Shown here: piece by piece, positions 8,100 through 17,293 of the stretch
Layout of the letters: every line of letters begins with the position of its first letter
How positions within the stretch are numbered: position 1 is the stretch's first letter
Position numbers and translations under genes: made by a program
Assembly: GCF_041690465.1 (NCBI RefSeq)
Contig: NZ_JAWLHG010000012.1
Span: forward strand, 92,504-156,503
Direction: 5' to 3'
Source: Falsiroseomonas sp041690465
Lineage (GTDB): Bacteria; Pseudomonadota; Alphaproteobacteria; Acetobacterales; Acetobacteraceae
Length of the DNA: 64,000 nucleotides
Notes under the pieces: generated by a model
What the model was told of the DNA's origin: nothing
Database searches by the model: none
The model's input: only the letters and a program-made list of their open reading frames with translations

Positions 8100-11000
8100 G
8101 GCTGCTCCGTCTCGATCTGCTGCGCTACGGCCATCTCGCCGATGTCGCGCTCGACTTCCCGCGCGAGGCGGCGCTGCATGTGGTGCTCGGCGCCAACGAG
8201 GCGGGGAAGTCCACCGCGCTGGCTGCGATCGGCGATGCGCTGTTCGGCTTCCCGCACCTCACCCCGTTCGCCTTCCGCTTCGATACTGCGCAGCTTCGGC
8301 TCGGCTTCACCGTGACAGCCGCGGACGGCACGGAAGCCGCCTTCCTGCGCCGCAAGGGACGGCAGAACACCCTGCTCGACACGGCGGAGACACCGCTGCC
8401 GGAGACATCGCTGGCGCGCCTGCTCGGCGGCGCCGGCCGCGACCTGTTCGAGACCACCTACGGCCTGAACGGCGAGACGCTGCGACGCGGCGCGCTGTCC
8501 CTGCTGCAGAGCGGCGGCGAAGCCGGCGAGAGCCTGCTCGCCGGCATGGGCCTGCCCAATCTGCGCAAGGCGCTCGACCATCTCGACGAGCAGGCGAAGG
8601 CGCTGCACGGCGATGGCCGCGGCCGGCGCCGCCTGGCCAGCGCGACGGAGGCCTGGCGCGAGGCGCATCGCGCCGCCGAGGAAGCGGCGATCAAGCCGCG
8701 CGAATGGCTCGATGCCCTGGAGGACCAGCGCCGCATCACCGCCGAGCTGGAGAACGCCACGCGCGAAGCCGGCGCGCTGAGCCGGGAGCGCGGGCGGCTG
8801 GAACGCACGCGCCGCGTGCTGCCGCTGCTCGCACAGCTCGATGCGCGGCGGCGCGAGCTTGCCGAGGTGGCGGACGCCCCCAGCCTGCCGCCCGGCGCCG
8901 CCGCGACGCTGCGCCGCCTGACCGAGGCGCTGCGCCAGGCCCAGGAGGATATGCGCCGCGAAGCCGCCGAGGCCGCGCGGCTCGAAGCCGAACGCGACGC
9001 CCTGCCGCAGGATGCGCCGGTGCTCGCCGTGCAGGACGAGATCGACGCCTTGGCCGAGCAGCGCAGCGCCGCCGCCAATGCGCAGCGCGACCTGCCCGAG
9101 GTGCAGCGCAAGGTCGCCGAATGCCGCGCAACGGTGGAGGAGGCCGCGCTGCAGCTCGGCCTCAGCGAACCGGCCGAGGCGATCCGCGAGGCGGTGCCGA
9201 AGCCGGCCGAGCGGCAGAAGGCGCAGGCGCTGATCCGCCGCCGCACCGAGCTCCTCACCCGTCTGGCAACGGAGGCGCAGGCGCTGCGCGAGGCGGAGCG
9301 CAGGCTGGAGCAGGCGAAGGCGCGGCTTGCGGAAGCGGCGCCGCCGCCCGCCGCCGCGCCGCTGCGCCGCGCCGTTGAGGCGGCACGCGGCGAGGGCCCG
9401 CTGGACCGTGAGCTCGCCGCCGCGGAGCGCGCGCTCGCAGAGGCGGAGCAGCGTGCCGCCGCGGCGCTCGCCGCCCTGCCGCTCTGGTCGGGCGATGCGG
9501 CGGCGCTCGCCGCCTGCCCGGTGCCGCTGCAGCCCGCAACCGAGGCCGCCGCGCAACGCCTCGCACAGGCACGCGCCGAGGCCGAAGCCGCCCGCGATGC
9601 CGCCGCGACGCTCGTCGCGGAGACCGCCGCGCTGGAGGAAGCGCTCGCGCATCTCGCCCGTGGCGAGACGGTGCCGACGCGCGAGGTGATCGCCGCCGAA
9701 CGCGCGCGCCGCGATGCCGCCTGGCGCCTGATCCGTCGTGCGATCGAGAGCGGCGCGCCGCCGCCGGAGGACCGCGCCGGCCTGCCCGAGGGCCCGCTGC
9801 CCGATGCCTTCGAAGCGCTGCGCGATGCCGCCGACCGGCTCGCAGATGCGCGTGCCGACGATGCGCAGCGCGTCAACGACTACGCCGCGAAATCGGCACG
9901 CCTCGCGCTGCTGCGCGCGAGGCAGGCGGAGGCCGCTTCGGCAGTCGCCGCGACCGGCCAGGCCGCCGCGATCGCCGAGGACGCGTGGATTGCGCTCTGG
10001 GCACCGGCCGGCATCACGCCACAGGGCGGCGAGGCCATGGCGGCATGGCGCCGCCAGCGCGACGAGATCCTGCGCCTCGCCGAGCTGGCGACCGAGGCAC
10101 GGCAGCGGCGCGACGGCATTGCCGGGCGGCGCGCGGAGGCGCGCACGGCACTGCTTGCGCTGGCGCCGGACGCGGCGGCGACGCCGACGCTCGCCGCATT
10201 GCTGGCGCAGGCCGAGGAACGTTGCGCCGCGGCGGAGGCGGCCGAGGCGGCGCATCGCAGCCTGGCCGAACGCGTGGAGCAGGAGCGCGCGCGCGCCGTG
10301 GAAGCGCGTGGCCGCCACGACGATGCGACGGCGGAACTCGGCGCCTTCGAGGCCGAATGGCGCCCCGCCGCCGCCGCGCTCGGGCTTGCGCCCGGCGCGA
10401 CCGCGGAGGATCTGGAAGCCGCGCTCGCCGCCTGGACGCGCATCGCCGAAGCCGCGCGCGCCTGGCGCGGCGATGCGGCGCGCGTCGCCGCCATGCAGGA
10501 CGCGGCCGACAGCTTCGCCGCAGCGACCTGCGCGCTGCTCACACGGCTCGGGGCCGAAGATCCGGCGGAGCCCGCAGCGCCGGCGGTGGCCCGCCTCGCC
10601 CGGCGCCTCGCCGAAGCCCGCAACGCGCAGCGCGACGCGCAGGCGCTGTCGAAGCAGATCCAGGACCGCCGCAACGCCGCCGAGGCGGCGCAGCGCAGCC
10701 AGGCCGCCGCCGAGCGCGAGATCGCGGCGCTGCGCGAGGCCGCCGGGGCTGCCGACCTCGTCGCGCTCGAGGAGGCGATCCGCCGTGCCGAGCGGCGCGA
10801 TGCGCTGCGCGGCGAGATCGCCGGGCTGGAAGGCGAACTGCTGCGCCAGGGCGCCGGGCTGGACGAAGCCGCGCTCCGCACCGAGGCCGACGGCGTGGAC
10901 CATGATCTTGCTGAGGCGCGGCTCGCCGAGATCGAGGCCGGCCAGACGGAGCGCGACCGCGCGCTGACCAAGCTCGGCGCCGACCGGCAGGCGGTCGAGA

Positions 11001-11572
11001 CGCGACTTGCCGCGTTGCAGGCCGGCCGCGACGCCGCCGCGCATGCGCAGGAGGCGCGGCACCATCTCGCCGAGGCGCAGTCCGCGGCCGAACGCTATGC
11101 GCGGCTGCACCTCGCGCGCACGCTGCTGCAGGCGGCGATCGAGCGCATCCGGCAGGACCAGCAGGGGCCGCTGCTGCGCGCCGCGGGCGCGCATCTCGCC
11201 CTGCTCACCGCGGGCCGCTACCTCCGGGTCGTCACCGACCAGGACGAGGCGAGCCGCACCGTCTTGCGCGCCGTGCGCGAAGATCGCACCGAATGCCCCG
11301 TGGAGGCACTGAGCGAAGGCACCCGTGACCAGCTCTATCTGGCGCTGCGCGTCGCCGCGGTGGAGGCGCATGCCGCCGGCGCCGAGCCGCTGCCCTTCAT
11401 CGCCGACGACCTGCTGGCAACCTTCGACGACACCCGCGCCGCGGCCGCCATCGCGCTGCTGGCGGAACTCGGCCAGCGGGTGCAGGCGATCCTGTTCACC
11501 CACCACGCGCATATCGCCGATCTGGCGCGCCGGCAGCCCGGGGTGCATGTGCAGGAACTGCCCGCCGCCTGA
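8096..11572 (+). CDS. YhaN/SbcC-like SMC-type ATPase
   Basis: 1158-residue ATPase subunit of a bacterial Mre11-Rad50-like pair. Walker A is GANEAGKST (residues 32-40). The middle, from about residue 170 to 1010, is almost wholly Ala/Glu/Arg-rich coiled coil; I see no CxxC zinc hook, which fits YhaN rather than SbcC. The C-terminal ATPase half has the signature LSEGTRDQL, Walker B FIADDLLATFDD and the H-loop FTHHAH. The N-terminal MRLLRLDLLRYGHLAD is typical. Start and partner stop overlap by four bases. The very high GC of this coiled-coil region creates long antisense open frames that I regard as spurious. Confidence 0.87.
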   Translation: MRLLRLDLLRYGHLADVALDFPREAALHVVLGANEAGKSTALAAIGDALFGFPHLTPFAFRFDTAQLRLGFTVTAADGTEAAFLRRKGRQNTLLDTAETPLPETSLARLLGGAGRDLFETTYGLNGETLRRGALSLLQSGGEAGESLLAGMGLPNLRKALDHLDEQAKALHGDGRGRRRLASATEAWREAHRAAEEAAIKPREWLDALEDQRRITAELENATREAGALSRERGRLERTRRVLPLLAQLDARRRELAEVADAPSLPPGAAATLRRLTEALRQAQEDMRREAAEAARLEAERDALPQDAPVLAVQDEIDALAEQRSAAANAQRDLPEVQRKVAECRATVEEAALQLGLSEPAEAIREAVPKPAERQKAQALIRRRTELLTRLATEAQALREAERRLEQAKARLAEAAPPPAAAPLRRAVEAARGEGPLDRELAAAERALAEAEQRAAAALAALPLWSGDAAALAACPVPLQPATEAAAQRLAQARAEAEAARDAAATLVAETAALEEALAHLARGETVPTREVIAAERARRDAAWRLIRRAIESGAPPPEDRAGLPEGPLPDAFEALRDAADRLADARADDAQRVNDYAAKSARLALLRARQAEAASAVAATGQAAAIAEDAWIALWAPAGITPQGGEAMAAWRRQRDEILRLAELATEARQRRDGIAGRRAEARTALLALAPDAAATPTLAALLAQAEERCAAAEAAEAAHRSLAERVEQERARAVEARGRHDDATAELGAFEAEWRPAAAALGLAPGATAEDLEAALAAWTRIAEAARAWRGDAARVAAMQDAADSFAAATCALLTRLGAEDPAEPAAPAVARLARRLAEARNAQRDAQALSKQIQDRRNAAEAAQRSQAAAEREIAALREAAGAADLVALEEAIRRAERRDALRGEIAGLEGELLRQGAGLDEAALRTEADGVDHDLAEARLAEIEAGQTERDRALTKLGADRQAVETRLAALQAGRDAAAHAQEARHHLAEAQSAAERYARLHLARTLLQAAIERIRQDQQGPLLRAAGAHLALLTAGRYLRVVTDQDEASRTVLRAVREDRTECPVEALSEGTRDQLYLALRVAAVEAHAAGAEPLPFIADDLLATFDDTRAAAAIALLAELGQRVQAILFTHHAHIADLARRQPGVHVQELPAA

Positions 11573-11575
11573 GGC

Positions 11576-11603
11576 TTGGCGGGAGCGGCGGCCGGCGTAA
11601 GCT
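11576..11603 (+). promoter_or_regulatory. Candidate promoter for the UxaA-family gene
   Basis: TTGGCG (11576-11581), 16-bp spacer, TAAGCT (11598-11603), with a purine-rich ribosome site GAGGGAAGGAA before the ATG at 11632. Inferred from consensus only. Confidence 0.4.
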
Positions 11604-11631
11604 GCCGCGCGACGAGGGAAGGAACGCCACC

Positions 11632-13167
11632 ATGGATGCCACCACGCTGCCGCCCGTGATCCGCCTGTCGCCGGAGGACGGCGTGGTGATCGCGCGCATC
11701 GGGCTGCCGCCGGGCACGCCGGTGGCCGAGGGCGTCGCGGTCGGCGCGCGGCGCATTCCGCCCGGGCACAAGGTGGCGGTGCGGCCGCACGCCACGGGAG
11801 AAGCGATCCGCCGTTACGGCCAGATCATCGGCTTCGCCACCGAGGCGATCGCGCCGGGCGACTGGGTGCACACCCACAACTGCGCGATGGGCGATTTCAG
11901 CAAGGACTACGCCTGGGGCGTGGATGCGAAACCCACGCTGTTCGTGCCGCAGCCCGCCACCTTCATGGGCATCCGCCGCGCCGATGGCCGCGTGGCGACG
12001 CGCAACTACATCGGTATCGTCACCAGCGTGAACTGCTCGGCGCATGTCGCCGACCTCATCGCCGACGCCTTCAAGCGCAACCCCATCGCCGGCCACGACC
12101 CGCTGGCGGAATTCCCGAACGTGGACGGGGTGGTGGCGCTGACCCACAAGACGGGCTGCGGCATGACGATGGGCGAGCCGCTGCGCCTGCTGCGACGCAC
12201 CCTGGCCGGCTTCGCGCGGCACGTGAACTTCAGCCATGTGATCGCCATCGGCCTCGGCTGCGAGGTCAACCAGCTCGGCCCGATGCTGGAGGAGCAGAAG
12301 CTCGCCGGCCGCCTGCGCAACATGGACATCCAGGAGATGGGCGGCACGCGGAAGACCGTGGAAGCCGGCATCGCCTTCGTGCGGGAGGTGCTGGCCGAAT
12401 CCAACCGCGTGCAGCGCGAGCCGGTGCCGGCGTCCGAGCTGATCGTGGCGCTGCAATGCGGCGGCTCGGACGGCTATTCGGGCATCACCGCCAACCCGGC
12501 GCTGGGTGCGGCGAGCGACCTGGTGGTGCGCCATGGCGGCACGGTGATCCTCTCCGAGACGCCGGAGACCTATGGCGCCGAGCATCTGCTGACGCGCCGC
12601 GCCACCTCGCGCGAGGTGGGCGAGAAGCTGGTGGCGAAGATGCGCTGGTGGGAGGAGTACACGGCGCGCGAAGGGGCGGAGATGAACGCCAACCCCTCGC
12701 CCGGCAACAAGGCGGGCGGGCTGACCACCATCCTGGAGAAGTCGCTCGGCGCCATGGCGAAGGGTGGCACCACCAACCTGACGGCCGTGTACGACTATGC
12801 CGAGCCCGTCACGGCGAAGGGCTTCGTCTTCATGGACACGCCCGGCTACGACCCCGTGGGCGCGACCGGCCAGGTGGCGGGCGGGGCCAACCTGCTGTGC
12901 TTCACCACGGGCCGCGGCAGCGTGTTCGGCATGAAGCCCACGCCCTCGATCAAGCTCGCCACCAACTCGGCGATGTATGAGCGGATGAGCGAGGACATGG
13001 ACGTGAACTGCGGCACCATCCTCACCGGCGAGGAGAGCGTGGCGGAGTGCGGTGAGCGGATCTTCGAGATGATGCTGCGGGTTGCGGGCGGCGAGCGGAC
13101 GAAGAGCGAGAGCTACGATTTCGGCAGCAGCGAATTCGCGCCCTGGGTGCTCGGCGCGACGATGTGA
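11632..13167 (+). CDS. UxaA-family sugar-acid dehydratase (altronate dehydratase-like)
   Basis: 511-residue full-length member of the UxaA/GarD family, Fe-dependent enzymes that dehydrate hexonates or hexarates to 2-keto-3-deoxy acids. The N-terminal SAF-like domain (to about residue 95) includes VHTHNCAMGDFSKDY; the large domain has NYIGIVTSVNCSAH, HKTGCGMTMG, LGCEVNQ, CGGSDGYSGITANPA and the C-terminal CGTILTGEESV. Substrate cannot be fixed from sequence. It faces an operon holding a second sugar-acid dehydratase of unrelated fold, so the locus may serve two aldonate or aldarate substrates. An apparent own promoter precedes it. Confidence 0.88.
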   Translation: MDATTLPPVIRLSPEDGVVIARIGLPPGTPVAEGVAVGARRIPPGHKVAVRPHATGEAIRRYGQIIGFATEAIAPGDWVHTHNCAMGDFSKDYAWGVDAKPTLFVPQPATFMGIRRADGRVATRNYIGIVTSVNCSAHVADLIADAFKRNPIAGHDPLAEFPNVDGVVALTHKTGCGMTMGEPLRLLRRTLAGFARHVNFSHVIAIGLGCEVNQLGPMLEEQKLAGRLRNMDIQEMGGTRKTVEAGIAFVREVLAESNRVQREPVPASELIVALQCGGSDGYSGITANPALGAASDLVVRHGGTVILSETPETYGAEHLLTRRATSREVGEKLVAKMRWWEEYTAREGAEMNANPSPGNKAGGLTTILEKSLGAMAKGGTTNLTAVYDYAEPVTAKGFVFMDTPGYDPVGATGQVAGGANLLCFTTGRGSVFGMKPTPSIKLATNSAMYERMSEDMDVNCGTILTGEESVAECGERIFEMMLRVAGGERTKSESYDFGSSEFAPWVLGATM

Positions 13168-13181
13168 GGCTCAGCGCCCGC

Positions 13182-13388
13182 TCACCGTCCCTGGGCCAGG
13201 CGCGCGATCAGCTCCCGCACGTGGAAGCATTGCGCGACCTGGTGGCCGGCATCGGGGCGCAGGGCCATGGCCGGGGTGGTGATGCGGTTGGCCCATTCCT
13301 GGCAGGCCGCGGCGGTTTCGAAGTAGCGAGTCTCCAGGGTGGCGGGACCGCCCGACACCGCCAGTACCAGAGCAACCCAGGCTCCCAT
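13182..13388 (-). CDS. Small secreted two-cysteine protein
   Basis: 68-residue protein of unknown function. It starts with a short hydrophobic leader (MGAWVALVLAVSGGPA) and has two Cys in the mature part (AAACQEW and AQCFHV), which could form one disulfide. A good ribosome site GGGAGG lies 6 nt before the ATG, which supports a real gene despite its size. Last in line of the minus-strand sugar-acid operon, 50 bp after the YdhR-like gene; its stop lies 14 bp from the end of the convergent uxaA-like gene. Confidence 0.55.
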   Translation of the reverse strand: MGAWVALVLAVSGGPATLETRYFETAAACQEWANRITTPAMALRPDAGHQVAQCFHVRELIARLAQGR

Positions 13389-13438
13389 GCCCGCCTCCCG
13401 CCAAGGTCCGCCAGAACAACGCGGGGGCGCGCCACCGG

Positions 13439-13747
13439 TTACGGGATGGGGGCGCGGTCGATGCGGCTCAGCCCCTCGTTGACGCCGCGATAGATGGCCT
13501 CGATCCCCGTGATGCCGCGCGCGGCGAGGCGCTTCGCGTGCATCGCGTGATAGGCCTCCGCGGCCGCGCGGCTTTCGAACAGATACACCCCGCCGGCGCG
13601 GCCCCGCGCGGGCTCCTCGGTCCAGATCTTCCAAAGCAGCCCGTGCTGGCCGGCAATGTCCTCGGCCAGCGGCTTCAGCGCCTCGGTCCGGTCGGGACCG
13701 AAGGCGTCGTTCGGGAAATCGAAGATCAGGACGGTGACGTCGCCCAT
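13439..13747 (-). CDS. YdhR-like ferredoxin-fold monooxygenase protein
   Basis: 102-residue single-domain protein of the YdhR/ABM dimeric alpha-beta barrel type, seen from LIFDFPND, the central GLLWKIWTEEPARGRAGGVYLFES and AEAYHAMHAKRL. Homologues are described as putative monooxygenases without known substrate. It starts 1 bp after the stop of the FAH-family gene, so it is co-transcribed with the sugar-acid genes, an unusual companion for that pathway. Confidence 0.8.
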   Translation of the reverse strand: MGDVTVLIFDFPNDAFGPDRTEALKPLAEDIAGQHGLLWKIWTEEPARGRAGGVYLFESRAAAEAYHAMHAKRLAARGITGIEAIYRGVNEGLSRIDRAPIP

Positions 13748-13748
13748 C

Positions 13749-14597
13749 TCAGCCCCCGTAGGCGACGGTCCGCTGGACCTGCTCGCCGAGGCCCTGGATC
13801 GAGAGCTTCATCGTCTGCCCGGCCTTGAGGAACATCGGCGGCTTCTGGCCGAGCCCCACGCCTGGCGGCGTGCCGGTGGAGATCACGTCGCCCGGATGGA
13901 GCGTGATGAAGTGCGAGACGTAGGAAACCAAGTGGCGCACGCCGAAGATCATGGTGCGGGTCGAACCGTCCTGCTTGCGCACGCCGTCCACATCTAGGGT
14001 CATCGCCAAGTCCTGCGGATCGGCGATCTCGTCCTTCGTCACCAGCCAGGGGCCGAGCGGGCCGAAGGTGTCGCAGCCCTTGCCCTTGTCCCAGGAGCCG
14101 CCGCGCTCGATCTGCCATTCGCGCTCGGAGACGTCGTTGCAGACGGCGTAGCCGGCGACGTGGTCCATGGCCTTCTCTTCCGGCACGCATTTCGCCGTGC
14201 TACCGATGATGACCGCAAGTTCCACTTCCCAGTCGGTCTTCACCGAGTCCTTCGGGATGATGACGTCATCGTTCGGCCCGCACAGCGCACCGAGCGACTT
14301 CAGGAAGACGATCGGCTCCTTCGGGATGGCGGCACCCGTCTCCGCCGCATGGTCCGCGTAGTTCAGGCCGATGCAGACGAAGTTGGTCAGCCCGGTGACC
14401 GGCGGGCCGAGGCGCGGATTGCCCTGCACCGCCGGCAGGCTGGCCGGGTCGAGTGCCGCAATCCTCGCCAGGCTCGCGGGCGAAAGGGCATCGCCGCGCA
14501 GGTCGGCGATCACGCCGGACAGGTCGCGGATGGTGCCCGACGCATCGAGCATGCCGGGCTTCTCGGCGCCGGCGGGACCGTATCGAAGGAGCTTCAT
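13749..14597 (-). CDS. Fumarylacetoacetate hydrolase-family enzyme (diketo-deoxy sugar acid hydrolase candidate)
   Basis: 282-residue FAH-superfamily enzyme. The active-site entry FVCIGLNYADHAAE, the metal ligands around DWEVELAVIIG and the DTFGPLGPWLVT and HPGDVISTGTPPGVG stretches are all visible. This length and N-terminal KLLRYGPAG style match the 2,4-diketo-3-deoxy-L-fuconate hydrolase group, which cleaves diketo sugar acids to pyruvate and a hydroxy acid. Directly downstream of the SDR and IlvD-type genes, the order expected for a non-phosphorylative pathway. Specific substrate is inferred. Confidence 0.85.
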   Translation of the reverse strand: MKLLRYGPAGAEKPGMLDASGTIRDLSGVIADLRGDALSPASLARIAALDPASLPAVQGNPRLGPPVTGLTNFVCIGLNYADHAAETGAAIPKEPIVFLKSLGALCGPNDDVIIPKDSVKTDWEVELAVIIGSTAKCVPEEKAMDHVAGYAVCNDVSEREWQIERGGSWDKGKGCDTFGPLGPWLVTKDEIADPQDLAMTLDVDGVRKQDGSTRTMIFGVRHLVSYVSHFITLHPGDVISTGTPPGVGLGQKPPMFLKAGQTMKLSIQGLGEQVQRTVAYGG

Positions 14598-14664
14598 GGC
14601 GTGATCCCTAACCTGTGCAACGTTCCCGGGCTAGTCCCGCTCCGGGCGGCCCGCCGTACGAACC

Positions 14665-15414
14665 CTACAACATCCAGCCGCCGTCGATGACGATCGCCTG
14701 GCCGGTGACGAAGGCGCTCTCGTCGCTGGCGAGATAAACCGCGAGCGCCGCCATCTCCTCGGCCGTCGCCAGCCTTCCCATCGCCTGGCGCGCCACGAAG
14801 GCGGCGCGCGCCGCATCCAGTCCGCCTGCCTCGCCGGCATTCGCGGCGATGCGTTCGCCGAGGCTCGGCGTGTCCACCGTGCCCGGGCAGATCGCGTTGC
14901 AGCGGATGCCGTCGCGCACGTATTCGGTGGCGACCGACTTGGTCAGTCCGATCACCGCCGCCTTGGTGGTGCCGTAGACGAAGCGGTTCGGCGCCCCCTT
15001 CAGCGAGGAGCAGGCGGAGCTCATGTTCACGATGGCGCCGCGCCTGCGTTCGATCATCCCGGGCAGCACCGCGCGCGTCATCCGCCACATCGAGCGGACG
15101 TTGAGATCGAAGGCGAAGTCCCACTCCGCCTCCGTCGCGGTGAGGATGGTGTTCTGGTGCACGAAGCCGGCGCAGTTGAACAGGATGTCGAGCGCGCCGG
15201 CCTGCTTCGCCGCCGCCTCGATCGCCGCGGGGTCGAGCATGTCGAGCACATGCGTGGTGATCCCGGGCGCACGGAGTTCGGCGAGCTTCGCCGCATCCTT
15301 GTCGGTGGCGATCACCTCGGCGCCCTCGGCAGCGAAGGCGAGCGCCGTGGCGCGGCCGATGCCTTGCGCTGCGGCGGTGATCAGGGCGCGTTTGCCGGAA
15401 AGGCGGGCGGGCAT
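14665..15414 (-). CDS. SDR of the KDF-dehydrogenase/DHRS6-like type
   Basis: 249-residue classical short-chain dehydrogenase. NAD-binding loop is TAAAQGIG, the subfamily form of TGxxxGxG; the catalytic Ser lies in NMSSACSSLKG and the Tyr-Lys pair in VYGTTKAAVIGLTKS. Stretches such as LFNCAGFVHQNT and CPGTVDTPSLGERI strongly resemble the DHRS6/BDH2 and bacterial 2-keto-3-deoxy-L-fuconate 4-dehydrogenase subfamily. Expected role: oxidise a 2-keto-3-deoxy sugar acid at C4 to the diketo acid used by the FAH enzyme next door. The ATG at 15414 is preferred over an upstream in-frame GTG. Confidence 0.87.
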   Translation of the reverse strand: MPARLSGKRALITAAAQGIGRATALAFAAEGAEVIATDKDAAKLAELRAPGITTHVLDMLDPAAIEAAAKQAGALDILFNCAGFVHQNTILTATEAEWDFAFDLNVRSMWRMTRAVLPGMIERRRGAIVNMSSACSSLKGAPNRFVYGTTKAAVIGLTKSVATEYVRDGIRCNAICPGTVDTPSLGERIAANAGEAGGLDAARAAFVARQAMGRLATAEEMAALAVYLASDESAFVTGQAIVIDGGWML

Positions 15415-15453
15415 GTGTGTGGTTCCCCCGATGGCTTGCAAGGCAGGGCGATG

Positions 15454-15490
15454 CCCCCACCCCGACCCCCCCGCTTCGTAGGGGAGGGAG
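15454..15490. repeat. REP-like C/G-run palindrome, copy 1
   Basis: A C-rich run ending in CCCCCCCGCTTCGTAGGGGAGGG folds into an imperfect GC hairpin between the IlvD-type and SDR genes. A similar element occurs at 31271-31295. Likely a dispersed intergenic palindrome that may also damp or stabilise the transcript. Confidence 0.4.
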
Positions 15491-15496
15491 ATGGCA

Positions 15497-17293
15497 TCAG
15501 TGATTGTGCCGGCTCTCGCCGCGCGTCTCCAGGATGTTCAGGTACAGCGTTGCCGGCTCCAGGCAGGCGCCGGTGCCGAGCTGGCCGACATGGGTGCGGT
15601 AGATCTCCTCCCAAGGCGTCTTGTTCACCAGCTGCGGCGGCGCCCAGGCGGCGCGGCGCGCATCCAGTTCCTCCTGCGGGATCAGCACGTCCACGCGCCG
15701 CGTGTTCAGGTCGATGCGGATGCGGTCGCCGTTCCGCAGCAGCGCCAGCCCGCCGCCGACCGCCGCTTCCGGCGTGACGTTGAGGATGGATGGCGAGCCG
15801 GAGGTGCCGCTCTGCCGCCCGTCGCCCATCGTCGGCAGCGCGTTGATGCCGCGTTTGATCAGCGCCGCCGGCGGCTGCATGTTCACCACCTCGGCCGAGC
15901 CCGGGTAGCCGACCGGGCCGCAATTGCGGATCACCAGCACGGTCTTCTCGTCGATGCCGAGCGCGGGATCCTCGATGCGGGCGTGATAGTCCTCCGGCCC
16001 CTCGAAGACCGCGGCCTTGCCTTCGAACACGTCCGGCGTCTCGGAGAGGAAGCGCTTGCGGAACTCCTCGTCGATGACGCTGATCTTGATCACCGCGCTG
16101 TCGAACAGGTTGCCGGTCAGCACGAGGAAGCCGGCCTTCTCCTTCATCGGCTTCGCATAGGCGCGGATCACCTCGCGGTCGCGCGACAGCGGGATCTCGG
16201 CCAGGTTCTCCGCCACCGTCTTCCCGGTGACCGTCATCACGTCGCCATGCAGGCGGCCGGCTTCCAGCAATTCCTTCATCACCGCCGGTATGCCGCCGGC
16301 GCGGTGGAAGCCCTCGCCGAGGAAGCGGCCGGCGGGCTGGCAATCCACCAGCAGCGGGATGTCGGCGCCGACGCGCTGCCAGTCCTCCAGCGTGTGCTCC
16401 ACGCCCATGTGCCGCGCGATGGCGATCATGTGCGGCGGGCAGTTGGAGGAGGCACCGATTGCGGAGGCCACCGCCACCGCGTTCTCGAACGCCTTGCGCG
16501 TCATGATGTCGGAGGGGCGAAGGTTCTGCTGCACCATCTCCACGATGCGCCGCCCGGTGTAGTAGGCCATCTGCGCGCGTTCGCGGTGGGGCCCGGGGAT
16601 GGCGGCGCAGCCGGTCATGCTCATGCCGACCGCCTCCACCAGGCTGTTCATGGACAGCGCCGTGCCCATGGTGGAGCAATGGCCCCAGGAGGTGGAGCTG
16701 GCGGCGACCGCTTCCATGAACTGGCGATTGTTGATCTCGCCGGCGGCGAGCCGACGCCGCGCTTCCCACACCACAGTGCCGGAGCCGACCAGGCGGCCAT
16801 TGTACCAGCCATCGAGCATCGGCCCGCCGGAGAGCGCGATGGCCGGGATGTTCACCGTCGCGGCCGCCATCAGCGCAGCGCCCGGCGTCTTGTCGCAGCC
16901 GATGGTCAGCACCACGCCATCCAGCGGGTAGCCGTGCAGGATCTCGACGAGGGAGAGGTATTGCAGGTTGCGGTCCAGCGCCGCGGTCGGGCGCTTCAGC
17001 GTCTCCTGGATCTGGTGCACCGGGAATTCCAGCGGCACGCCGCCGGCGTCGCGGATGCCCTCCCTGACGCGCTGCGCCAGGATGGTGTGATGGCGGTTGC
17101 AGGGGGCGATGTCGCTGCCGGTCTGGCTGATGCCGATGATCGGGCGGCCGGATTGCAATTCGTCGAAGGTCATGCCGAAATTCAGCTGGCGCTCGCAGTA
17201 GAGCGAGGTCATGCCGGGGTCGGCGGGGTCGTCGAACCAGCGCTGGCTGCGCAGCTTGAACTGCTTCTTGGTCTGGTCGTGGTCGTCGGCCAT
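15497..17293 (-). CDS. IlvD/Edd-family pentonate/hexonate dehydratase (arabinonate dehydratase-like)
   Basis: 598-residue [2Fe-2S] dehydratase. The cluster cysteines are Cys65 (APCNRHH), Cys133 (IGCDKTPGA) and Cys206 (GHCSTMG). This spacing matches the family's L-arabinonate dehydratase (Cys59, 127, 200) with a constant offset of six, so a sugar-acid dehydratase is much more likely than dihydroxy-acid dehydratase of valine synthesis. The reaction would give a 2-keto-3-deoxy acid for the downstream SDR and FAH enzymes. Ribosome site GGGAGG precedes the ATG. First gene of the operon and divergent from a two-component system, 271 bp apart. Exact sugar (arabinonate, xylonate, fuconate or galactonate) is open. 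Confidence 0.88.
   Translation of the reverse strand: MADDHDQTKKQFKLRSQRWFDDPADPGMTSLYCERQLNFGMTFDELQSGRPIIGISQTGSDIAPCNRHHTILAQRVREGIRDAGGVPLEFPVHQIQETLKRPTAALDRNLQYLSLVEILHGYPLDGVVLTIGCDKTPGAALMAAATVNIPAIALSGGPMLDGWYNGRLVGSGTVVWEARRRLAAGEINNRQFMEAVAASSTSWGHCSTMGTALSMNSLVEAVGMSMTGCAAIPGPHRERAQMAYYTGRRIVEMVQQNLRPSDIMTRKAFENAVAVASAIGASSNCPPHMIAIARHMGVEHTLEDWQRVGADIPLLVDCQPAGRFLGEGFHRAGGIPAVMKELLEAGRLHGDVMTVTGKTVAENLAEIPLSRDREVIRAYAKPMKEKAGFLVLTGNLFDSAVIKISVIDEEFRKRFLSETPDVFEGKAAVFEGPEDYHARIEDPALGIDEKTVLVIRNCGPVGYPGSAEVVNMQPPAALIKRGINALPTMGDGRQSGTSGSPSILNVTPEAAVGGGLALLRNGDRIRIDLNTRRVDVLIPQEELDARRAAWAPPQLVNKTPWEEIYRTHVGQLGTGACLEPATLYLNILETRGESRHNH

Noticed and set aside
7751..11548. 1265-residue open frame on the minus strand opposite the YhaN-like gene
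   Set aside because: It is the shadow of a coiled-coil gene in very GC-rich DNA: no domain, Arg/Gly/Ala/Leu-rich, no start signals, and the plus-strand frame has complete ATPase motifs.
15497..17293. ilvD of branched-chain amino acid synthesis
   Set aside because: Length, cysteine spacing and the SDR/FAH neighbours fit the pentonate/hexonate dehydratase branch instead.
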